The position numbers and the translations under genes were made by a program. The notes beneath the pieces are model-generated. The model ran no database searches. It saw only the letters and a program-made list of their open reading frames with translations, and was not told the origin of the DNA. From positions 1 through 5,320 of the forward strand of contig JADLKP010000156.1 in assembly GCA_016838945.1 (NCBI GenBank): DNA of 5,320 nt, given 5' to 3'. This DNA comes from Methanobrevibacter sp. Lineage in GTDB: Archaea; Methanobacteriota; Methanobacteria; Methanobacteriales; Methanobacteriaceae. Of the stretch, positions 1 to 4,249 are shown in pieces. Positions within the stretch are counted from its first letter, which is position 1. Each line of letters starts with the position of its first letter.

Positions 1-6
1 TTTTAG

Positions 7-22
7 TTTTTTTTTTAAAAAA
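7..22 (+). terminator. T10/A6 tract, likely terminator of an upstream gene
   Basis: Ten T (7-16) are followed by six A (17-22). Archaeal transcription usually ends in U-rich tracts with or without a hairpin, so this probably closes a gene lying to the left. The upstream gene is not visible, so orientation is inferred from the T run on the + strand. Confidence 0.35.
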
Positions 23-41
23 CTAATTAAATTTACTTTTC

Positions 42-56
42 AAAAAGATTTTAAAT
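42..56 (+). promoter_or_regulatory. Candidate BRE/TATA promoter of the DUF356 gene
   Basis: A purine-rich BRE-like stretch AAAAAGA (42-48) runs into TTTTAAAT (49-56). Initiation about 25 bases past the box centre would fall near 77, giving a leader of about 30 bases before the ATG at 109. A second AT box, TTTATATA at 84-91, is too close to the ATG unless the mRNA is leaderless. The ribosome binding site is weak: only GGG at 101-103. Confidence 0.5.
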
Positions 57-108
57 GGTTTGATAGTTCATTTAGAGTCAACTTTTATATAATTTTTAAT
101 GGGATAAT

Positions 109-528
109 ATGGCTTTGATATTAATTAGGGGAGAAAACAATTCAAAAATTCTTAATGCGATTGCAGATGTTGAAAGGCATGCAAGTTTAAATTTAACAAC
201 TAAACCAAAAAGAATTGATGCAAAATATGCAGACAAGATTGTTGAAAATATTTTAAAAGCTCCACTTAGAACCAAATCTGAGGTTGCTACAGTATTTCGT
301 GTAAAAGAGGACACAGCCACAGCAATTGTACAGATTAAAAAGATCCATCCTCCTGCTCATATTATTGTTATAAGCAATGATTATGATGATTACAAAGAAT
401 TGAATAAGGCTTTAAACGATGCAAAAGTATTTAGGGGATATTATTCAGGCAAAAAGCAATCCACTCAAATGAAGGATTATAAAAACAATAAAAAGAGCAG
501 TAATGAGTCTGTAAATAATTATAATTAA
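109..528 (+). CDS. DUF356 family protein, function unknown
   Basis: This 139-residue soluble protein belongs, by recognition of its sequence, to the DUF356 family found in methanogens; no biochemical role is known to me. The N-terminus MALILIRGENN, the central block RIDAKYADKIVENILKAPLR (about 35-54) and the IHPPAHIIVIS strand (about 79-89) look like the conserved core. There is no signal peptide, membrane span or cysteine metal site. Residues from about 115 form a low-complexity tail rich in Lys, Asn and Ser, probably disordered and lineage-specific. The start at 109 is the only ATG at the family N-terminus, preceded by a weak GGG. The gene stands 273 bases ahead of the MBF1 gene with its own promoter and a T-rich 3' region, so it is probably transcribed alone. 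A nucleic-acid-related role is possible given its neighbours, but that is a guess. Confidence 0.9.
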   Translation: MALILIRGENNSKILNAIADVERHASLNLTTKPKRIDAKYADKIVENILKAPLRTKSEVATVFRVKEDTATAIVQIKKIHPPAHIIVISNDYDDYKELNKALNDAKVFRGYYSGKKQSTQMKDYKNNKKSSNESVNNYN

Positions 529-597
529 TTATTTTCAATATTTTCTCATTTTATCTTATTTTATTTTTCTTATCTATTTATCTAATTTTTATATGAT
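529..597 (+). terminator. T-rich 3' region after the DUF356 gene
   Basis: Immediately after the TAA the + strand becomes almost pure T with short A/C interruptions, including TTTTATTTTT-type tracts. No GC stem is present. This matches the U-rich, hairpin-independent termination common in archaea. The exact end cannot be placed. Confidence 0.5.
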
Positions 598-707
598 TTT
601 TTTATTTTTCCATTATTATTCGTTTAATTTTTTTCTATTTTACTTATTTTTTATTTTTCCATTATTATTCGTTTAATTTTTTTCTATTTTACTTATTTTT
701 TATTTTT
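598..707 (+). repeat. 49-bp tandem duplication, about 2.2 copies
   Basis: The segment 598-658 matches 647-707 exactly when shifted by 49 bases. Two full units plus a partial third lie head to tail. The marker word CCATTATTATTCG occurs at 610 and again at 659. The unit is T-rich and noncoding. Perfect identity suggests a recent slippage or duplication event in the 3' region of the DUF356 gene. It contains no dyad and is not CRISPR-like. Confidence 0.9.
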
Positions 708-763
708 TTATCTTTTCATCTCTTTTATAAGTTTACCAAGTAAATAACTATTTAGAACTAATT

Positions 764-778
764 AAAAAGTATTAAATA
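764..778 (+). promoter_or_regulatory. BRE/TATA promoter of the MBF1-like gene
   Basis: AAAAAG (764-769) followed by TATTAAATA (770-778) fits an archaeal BRE plus TATA box. A start site about 25 bases past the box centre would be near 797-802, essentially at the ATG (802). An alternative AT box, TTTAAATA (780-787), would put initiation inside the gene. The context GAACTAATTAAAAAGT resembles the promoter upstream of the first FilR1-type gene. Confidence 0.6.
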
Positions 779-801
779 ATTTAAATATCATATATTTAAA
801 C

Positions 802-1311
802 ATGGAATGTGAAATATGTGGTAAACCTATAGAAGGTAGGCCTGTAAGAACAAAAATTGATGGTTCTGTTTTAGAGGTTTGTCAGGAATGTTCTAAGTAT
901 GGAAGGGTTCAAAAAGACACTCCTCTTGAGAGAAAATTCGTTTCAAGGGATAAGAAAGGAAAACCAATGAAAAAGAAACCTCAAGCGAATAGACAGAATA
1001 TTCAAAGAAGACGTAGAGAAGATTCAATGGATGAGCTTGTAGAAGATTATAATGTCTTGGTTAGACAGGCCCGTGAATCAAAAGGTTGGACAAGGGAAGA
1101 GTTAGGTGCTAAGATCTATGAAAAGGTTTCAGTAATCAACAGAATTGAATCCGGAAAGATGGAACCTGATGTTAAATTAGCCAAAAAGCTTGAAAAGACC
1201 TTGAACATTACATTGATTGAAAAATATGATGATATTGACTTGGAATCATTTAAAAGTTCTGCGTCTGGTCCAAATACATTAGGAAGTATTGTTAAAATTA
1301 AAAGAAAATAA
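802..1311 (+). CDS. mbf1: Archaeal multiprotein bridging factor 1-like protein (zinc ribbon plus HTH)
   Basis: This 169-residue protein has the arrangement of archaeal MBF1 (aMBF1). An N-terminal zinc ribbon uses C3-x2-C6 and C27-x2-C30. A basic linker follows (about 44-72, many Lys and Arg), and a cro/C1-type helix-turn-helix spans about 83-138 with the core ESKGWTREELGAKI and VINRIESGKMEP. The tail TLGSIVKIKRK is the short conserved basic end typical of archaeal members. Eukaryotic MBF1 bridges TBP and activators; archaeal MBF1 has been linked to ribosomes and translation, so the exact role is unsettled. ATG 802 starts directly at the zinc ribbon, and no Shine-Dalgarno motif precedes it, in line with a leaderless mRNA. 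It lies upstream of PAN but 393 bases away behind T-rich sequence, so it is probably a separate unit. Confidence 0.92.
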   Translation: MECEICGKPIEGRPVRTKIDGSVLEVCQECSKYGRVQKDTPLERKFVSRDKKGKPMKKKPQANRQNIQRRRREDSMDELVEDYNVLVRQARESKGWTREELGAKIYEKVSVINRIESGKMEPDVKLAKKLEKTLNITLIEKYDDIDLESFKSSASGPNTLGSIVKIKRK

Positions 1312-1344
1312 TTTAATCGTTTATAATTTATTTATTTTTAATTC

Positions 1345-1389
1345 TTTTTTTTCTCATATTTTTTAATTATTTTTCTTGTATTTTTTTTA
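1345..1389 (+). terminator. U-tracts after the MBF1-like gene
   Basis: Eight T at 1345-1352 and further T runs to about 1389 lie 34-78 bases beyond the stop codon. No GC-rich stem is associated. This fits archaeal U-tract termination and separates the gene from PAN. Confidence 0.5.
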
Positions 1390-1458
1390 ATGTTTTTATG
1401 ATTTTTATCAATTTTTTCAATTAAAAAATTATTTAAATATTTTTCTTACTAAAATTAA

Positions 1459-1473
1459 GAAAAGCTTTATATA
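1459..1473 (+). promoter_or_regulatory. Strong distal BRE/TATA promoter upstream of PAN
   Basis: The purine-rich GAAAAG (1459-1464) sits directly ahead of TTTATATA (1466-1473), the best TATA box in the window and similar to those of stable-RNA genes in methanogens. Initiation is expected near 1494-1498. That is about 208 bases before the PAN start, leaving either an unusually long leader or a separate small RNA. Confidence 0.6.
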
Positions 1474-1493
1474 TTACTATGTATAAATAATTT

Positions 1494-1589
1494 TATAATC
1501 TACGAAACAATTAGATTATATGGAATTAACTATTTATGAAATAATTAATTCTATTTGTAATATGTAAAATTATTAAATGTAAATAATTT
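1494..1589 (+). other. Three consecutive hairpins at the predicted 5' end of the PAN leader
   Basis: Stem 1 pairs TATAATCTA (1494-1502) with TAGATTATA (1512-1520), 9 bp with a 9-base loop. Stem 2 begins on the next base. Its lower arm pairs GAATTAA (1523-1529) with TTAATTC (1545-1551), extended by G-U and T-A pairs outward. After a C-A mismatch, TATTT (1531-1535) pairs with AAATA (1539-1543) around a 3-base loop. Stem 3 pairs AAATTATT (1567-1574) with AATAATTT (1582-1589). All are A/T-rich, so chance pairing is possible. Still, stems 1 and 2 abut without a gap and begin where the distal promoter would start transcription. It could be a structured leader or a small RNA. It is not assigned to any known riboswitch class. 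Confidence 0.4.
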
Positions 1590-1643
1590 AAAATAAATAA
1601 ATTAGCTGTAAAAAAATTGTAAATAAACTTTAGTGAAATAGAA

Positions 1644-1653
1644 TTTTATAAAA
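1644..1653 (+). promoter_or_regulatory. Candidate proximal TATA box for PAN
   Basis: TTTTATAAAA is preceded by a purine-rich GAAATAGAA context (1635-1643). Initiation about 25-28 bases further on would be near 1673-1677, giving a leader of about 30 bases with the Shine-Dalgarno motif. This would be a conventional promoter for PAN, in competition with the distal one. Confidence 0.45.
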
Positions 1654-1663
1654 TGTGATTCAA

Positions 1664-1678
1664 TCATTTTCAAAATGA
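1664..1678 (+). promoter_or_regulatory. 15-bp dyad at the putative PAN start site, possible operator
   Basis: TCATTTT (1664-1670) and AAAATGA (1672-1678) form a perfect inverted repeat around C1671. It coincides with the start site predicted for the proximal TATA box, the usual place for an archaeal repressor to block RNA polymerase. A one-base spacer makes an RNA hairpin unlikely, so a DNA-binding site is the better reading. No regulator is identified. Confidence 0.3.
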
Positions 1679-1690
1679 GTTATATTTTAA

Positions 1691-1696
1691 AGGAGG
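1691..1696 (+). promoter_or_regulatory. Shine-Dalgarno site fixing the PAN start at 1705
   Basis: AGGAGG is complementary to the 3' end of archaeal 16S rRNA and ends 8 bases before ATG 1705. It lies inside the reading frame that would begin at ATG 1675, so the upstream ATG is rejected as the start. Confidence 0.85.
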
Positions 1697-1704
1697 AGTA
1701 TAAT

Positions 1705-2979
1705 ATGGAAGATTCTCCAAATGAAGTTCAAAATATTAGCAACCCTACTAAAATAGAAGAAGTAGATGAACCTAAATCCGTTGATGAACTTCAAAAAGAA
1801 ATAGATTTGCTTAAGGCAGAAAATACAAAAACTAAACGTAACCTTATGTGGAAAGTTAGAAAGCTTGAAAAAGATAAGATTCTAACTGAAAATGAAAAAA
1901 TTCGTTTAGAAAGAGAGTTAAAATCATTAAGGGGTGAAGTCGAAAGATTCCGATCACCTCCACTTATATTGGCTACCATTACTGAAGTCTTGGATGATTC
2001 CAGATTAACCGTAAAGAGTAGTACTGGACCAAGTTTCCTTATCAACTATTCAAAGTTCTTGGACGAAAAATTAGTAAAGCCAGGTTCAAGAGTTGCTTTA
2101 AATCAACAAACCTTTGGTGTTGTGGAAGTATTGCCTTCTGAAAAGGATGCAAATGTTTCTGGTATGGAAATTGAAGCTAAACCTGATGTTACCTATGATA
2201 TAATCGGTGGTTTGGATGATCAAATCATTGAAGTAAAGGAAACTGTGGAATTGCCTTTAAAACATCCAGAATTATTCAAAAAAGTTGGTATCGACCCACC
2301 TAAAGGTATCTTATTATATGGTCCGCCTGGAACCGGTAAGACCTTGCTTGCCAAAGCAGTAGCTAATGAAACCAATGCAACTTTCATTAAGGTTGTTGCT
2401 TCAGAATTTGTTAAAAAATACATTGGTGAAGGAGCAAGAATGGTTAGAGAGGTATTTGAGCTTGCCAAAGAAAAGGCACCAAGTATCATCTTCATAGATG
2501 AGCTTGATGCAGTTGCAGCACAAAGACTTAAAAGTTCTACCAGTGGAGACAGAGAGGTTCAAAGAACTCTTATGCAATTGCTTGCAGAATTGGACGGTTT
2601 CGAATCTCGTGGAGATATTGGTATCATTGGCGCAACCAACAGACCAGATATCTTGGATCCAGCTTTACTCAGACCTGGACGATTTGACAGATTCATTGAA
2701 GTTCCAGCTCCAAATGAAGATGGCAGACGTGAAATTCTTAAAATCCACACTAAGAAAATGAATTTAAGCCCTGAAATCAAAATCGATGATATTGTTGCTC
2801 TTACTGAAGGATTATCCGGTGCAGACTTAAAGGCAATCTGTACTGAAGCAGGTATGTTTGCTATCCGTGAAGAAAGAGACCATATCCTTAAAATAGACTT
2901 TGAACATGCTATTGATAAGATTATGGGTAAAAATTCAACCGGTCAGTTAGATGACAATGGCGGAGTAATGTTCGGATAA
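1705..2979 (+). CDS. pan: Proteasome-activating nucleotidase (PAN), AAA+ ATPase
   Basis: PAN is the hexameric ATPase that unfolds cytoplasmic substrates and feeds them into the archaeal 20S proteasome; it is the relative of the eukaryotic Rpt subunits. From ATG 1705 it has 424 residues, close to the usual length of about 400-430. A coiled coil spans about 26-83 and ends at RSPPL (83-87), where the family has the proline that sets the trimer-of-dimers arrangement. An OB domain follows (about 87-145). The AAA+ module has Walker A GPPGTGKT (206-213), pore loop KYIGEG (238-243), Walker B IIFIDELD (261-268), sensor-1 ATN (310-312) and arginine fingers in LLRPGRFDR (R323, R326). The helical subdomain carries GLSGADL (369-375). 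All catalytic residues are intact. The C-terminus ends Met-Phe-Gly, a variant of the HbYX motif that opens the 20S gate. Shine-Dalgarno AGGAGG supports this start. No proteasome core genes are in the window. Confidence 0.97.
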   Translation: MEDSPNEVQNISNPTKIEEVDEPKSVDELQKEIDLLKAENTKTKRNLMWKVRKLEKDKILTENEKIRLERELKSLRGEVERFRSPPLILATITEVLDDSRLTVKSSTGPSFLINYSKFLDEKLVKPGSRVALNQQTFGVVEVLPSEKDANVSGMEIEAKPDVTYDIIGGLDDQIIEVKETVELPLKHPELFKKVGIDPPKGILLYGPPGTGKTLLAKAVANETNATFIKVVASEFVKKYIGEGARMVREVFELAKEKAPSIIFIDELDAVAAQRLKSSTSGDREVQRTLMQLLAELDGFESRGDIGIIGATNRPDILDPALLRPGRFDRFIEVPAPNEDGRREILKIHTKKMNLSPEIKIDDIVALTEGLSGADLKAICTEAGMFAIREERDHILKIDFEHAIDKIMGKNSTGQLDDNGGVMFG

Positions 2980-2997
2980 TTTCGAACTTACTTTTCA

Positions 2998-3019
2998 TTT
3001 TTTTAATTCTATTTTTTTT
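2998..3019 (+). terminator. U-tracts after PAN
   Basis: T7 (2998-3004) and T8 (3012-3019) lie 19-40 bases after the PAN stop codon, between PAN and the guide RNA. They look like archaeal U-tract terminators. Read-through must be partial if the guide RNA is made from the PAN transcript. Confidence 0.5.
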
Positions 3020-3036
3020 CTATTTTCATAATCTTA

Positions 3037-3102
3037 AAATGGCCTGTGATGAACCCTATGAGCTCTGATACGTGATGAATGATGGGCGATCTGAGGCCAT
3101 TT
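3037..3102 (+). ncRNA. Archaeal C/D box guide sRNA with two 12-base guides
   Basis: All elements are in order. The terminal stem pairs AAATGGCC (3037-3044) with GGCCATTT (3095-3102). Box C is GTGATGA (3046-3052), box D' is CTGA (3065-3068), box C' is GTGATGA (3072-3078) and box D is CTGA (3091-3094). The D' guide (3053-3064) and D guide (3079-3090) are each exactly 12 bases and the D'-C' spacer is 3 bases, the canonical archaeal geometry. C' is as perfect as C, which is unusual. Such RNAs bind L7Ae, Nop5 and fibrillarin to direct 2'-O-methylation of the target base paired to the fifth guide base before D or D'. By that rule G3060 and G3086 select C residues; likely targets are discussed in the findings. 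No TATA box is evident just upstream, where the sequence is pyrimidine-rich, so it may be processed from PAN read-through. Confidence 0.93.
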
Positions 3103-3110
3103 CATTCTTA

Positions 3111-3168
3111 TTTTTTTAAATTATTTTCATTTTTATTTCTTTTTTTAAATTATTTTTATTTTTATTTC
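3111..3168 (+). repeat. 29-bp T-rich tandem repeat, two copies, overlapping an sRNA terminator
   Basis: Unit 3111-3139 and unit 3140-3168 differ at one base (C3129 versus T3158). Each begins TTTTTTTAAATTATTTT. A degenerate third start follows at 3169. The T7 at 3111-3117 lies 9 bases past the sRNA stem and could end its transcript, with the second unit as a back-up. Confidence 0.75.
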
Positions 3169-3231
3169 TTTTTTTTAATTCTTCTATTTTTAATTATTCT
3201 TTTTTTTAAGATAATAATTCATAGTTTTTTC

Positions 3232-3330
3232 TAATTGTTCATTTTTTATTAAATAGACTTTTTAAAATTATTTATATCCAATCGAAAAGTATAGTCATTA
3301 ACTATTTATTTTTATATTATTGAACAATTA
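3232..3330. repeat. 10-bp inverted repeat pair flanking the FilR1 upstream region
   Basis: TAATTGTTCA (3232-3241) and its exact reverse complement TGAACAATTA (3321-3330) are separated by 79 bases. The right arm touches the BRE. Paired distant sites next to the promoter of a regulator gene could serve autoregulation by looping, but this is inference. In A/T-rich DNA a 10-bp match can be chance. Confidence 0.35.
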
Positions 3331-3343
3331 AAAAGTTTAAATA
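3330..3343 (+). promoter_or_regulatory. BRE/TATA promoter of the FilR1-type gene pair
   Basis: AAAAAG (3330-3335) immediately precedes TTTAAATA (3336-3343), a classic BRE plus TATA. Initiation is expected near 3364-3368, placing the GGAGGT site at 3377 within a leader of about 22 bases. The upstream word TAACTATTTA (3299-3308) and the GAACAATTAAAAAGT context recur at the MBF1 promoter. Confidence 0.7.
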
Positions 3344-3376
3344 CATTTTGACATATAAATATCAATAAGAATGGAA

Positions 3377-3382
3377 GGAGGT
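3377..3382 (+). promoter_or_regulatory. Shine-Dalgarno site choosing TTG 3389
   Basis: GGAGGT lies inside the frame that would begin at ATG 3371 and directly abuts ATG 3383 with no spacer. Only TTG 3389 stands at a normal distance (6 bases). This decides the start. Confidence 0.7.
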
Positions 3383-3388
3383 ATGAAT

Positions 3389-4249
3389 TTGTCAAATCTA
3401 TATGATGGAGAAAATTTAATTGAATTTCAAGAAGATATTCGATTTTTAATCAACTCTGAGATTCGTTTAAAAATTTTAGGCTGTTTATTTAATTCTGGCG
3501 CTTCAATTAAGCAGATTGAAGAAAAAACCGGTTACAGTTACAGTTCAATTCTTGATAATATCAATAAGCTAGAGCAAAAAAAGTTTATTTACAATATAGA
3601 AGAAAAGTTTTATTTGTATAATAAAACAAGGTTGAAATTAACTGATATTCTCTATTTTAACAAATCTGCTAAGTTTTTAAGAGAAAAATCAGACTTCCTC
3701 AATCAATCTCTTATAGATATTCATATTGATGCAATAAAGGATTTGTCATCCCTTGAGGGTTCTGAAATAATTGAATCCAACAATGTTGATTTATTCAAAG
3801 CTACTGATACTTTTCAGCGTTCCTTAATGGGCTTTAAATTTTTAAAAGGCATTTTTCCTTATTTCCATCCAAAACATGATGATATCATTAGCTATTGGGT
3901 CGATAATGACTGTACTGTTGAATTGATACTTCCGGATGAAGTTTCTGAAGCTGTAAAAAACTTCATTATAGATTATGTGCCAAAAAGTCCAGGAATTAAA
4001 AATAGATTTGTCAAATTGAAACCTAACGATCATAATATTGAATTTGCCTTCACAGTTTCTGATAAATGTTTTGTTGCAGCTTTTTATACTAAAAATCATC
4101 AGTTCAATCAAAATAGTGTATTGGTTTCCACCAATGAAGAAGCCATAAAATTCGGTTTGAAACTTTTTGAGGAATATGAAGGATTATGTGGAGATTATGT
4201 TTCACTTGAAGACCTTATATATCCTAACGGAAGGGGGGGTAATTATTAA
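3389..4249 (+). CDS. FilR1/DUF1724-type winged-helix transcriptional regulator, copy 1
   Basis: This 286-residue soluble protein has an N-terminal winged helix (about 15-85; core SEIRLKILGCLF, then SIKQIEEKTGYSYSSILDNINKLEQKKFI as helix-turn-helix and recognition helix). A C-terminal sensor-like domain (about 100-260) is of the DUF1724/FilR1-middle type, recognised by GFKFLKGIFPYFHPKHDDI, VELILPDEV and FTVSDKCFVAAFYTKN. The family occurs mainly in methanogens; studied members such as FilR1 of Methanothrix and MreA of Methanosarcina act as DNA-binding regulators. The ligand here is unknown. TTG 3389 is chosen because GGAGGT is spaced for it; ATG 3371 and ATG 3383 are less likely. The first block of the sensor domain, FWxxH in the sister gene, is degenerate (FLNQSLIDI). 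It ends GRGGNY across a G7 tract and overlaps the next gene, pointing to translational coupling. Confidence 0.87.
   Translation: MSNLYDGENLIEFQEDIRFLINSEIRLKILGCLFNSGASIKQIEEKTGYSYSSILDNINKLEQKKFIYNIEEKFYLYNKTRLKLTDILYFNKSAKFLREKSDFLNQSLIDIHIDAIKDLSSLEGSEIIESNNVDLFKATDTFQRSLMGFKFLKGIFPYFHPKHDDIISYWVDNDCTVELILPDEVSEAVKNFIIDYVPKSPGIKNRFVKLKPNDHNIEFAFTVSDKCFVAAFYTKNHQFNQNSVLVSTNEEAIKFGLKLFEEYEGLCGDYVSLEDLIYPNGRGGNY
4233..4240 (+). promoter_or_regulatory. G7T tract: Shine-Dalgarno of copy 2 at the gene junction
   Basis: Seven consecutive G are exceptional in this AT-rich window. GGGGG can pair with the CCUCC of 16S rRNA through one G-U pair, and the paralogous position upstream of copy 1 reads GGAAGGAGGT. 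It therefore probably acts as the ribosome binding site of copy 2. Homopolymers are prone to slippage, and loss of one G would fuse the two frames. Confidence 0.6.

Larger units (their letters stand above)
1312..1704 (+). other. 393-base gene-less spacer upstream of PAN
   Basis: No coding region is supported here. The left part (1312-1440) is T-rich and terminator-like, with a weak A/T inverted repeat at 1410-1430. The right part (from 1451) changes to A-rich and holds two TATA-like promoters, three hairpins, one short dyad and the PAN ribosome binding site. I see no C/D or H/ACA motifs and no tRNA. Confidence 0.7.
2980..3388 (+). other. 409-base spacer between PAN and the FilR1-type gene
   Basis: It has no protein gene. 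In order it holds the PAN U-tracts, the C/D box sRNA, a T-rich repeat region (3103-3208), and an A/T-rich stretch with an inverted repeat pair, a BRE/TATA promoter and a ribosome binding site for the next gene. Short T-rich open frames here have no coding character. Confidence 0.75.

Noticed and set aside
598..707. CRISPR array
   Set aside because: The units are directly adjacent without spacers, T-rich and not palindromic.
1410..1430. Intrinsic hairpin terminator from AATTTTTT and AAAAAATT
   Set aside because: It is a pure A/T stem with no following U-tract of its own; in such T- and A-rich DNA it is expected by chance.
1675..1704. ATG 1675 as the PAN start, adding MSYILKEEYN
   Set aside because: The extra codons include the AGGAGG site, which is ideally spaced for ATG 1705, and the added residues have no PAN character.
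2220..2495. Minus-strand frames opposite PAN, the regulators and the DUF356 gene
   Set aside because: They are antisense shadows of well-conserved genes with no recognisable protein features.
2498..2761. 87-codon + strand frame inside PAN
   Set aside because: It is an out-of-frame shadow of the AAA+ domain, without its own ribosome binding site or recognisable sequence.
3371..3388. ATG 3371 or ATG 3383 as the start of the first regulator
   Set aside because: The GGAGGT site lies within the frame from 3371 and directly abuts 3383; TTG 3389 has normal spacing. A leaderless start at 3371 cannot be fully excluded.
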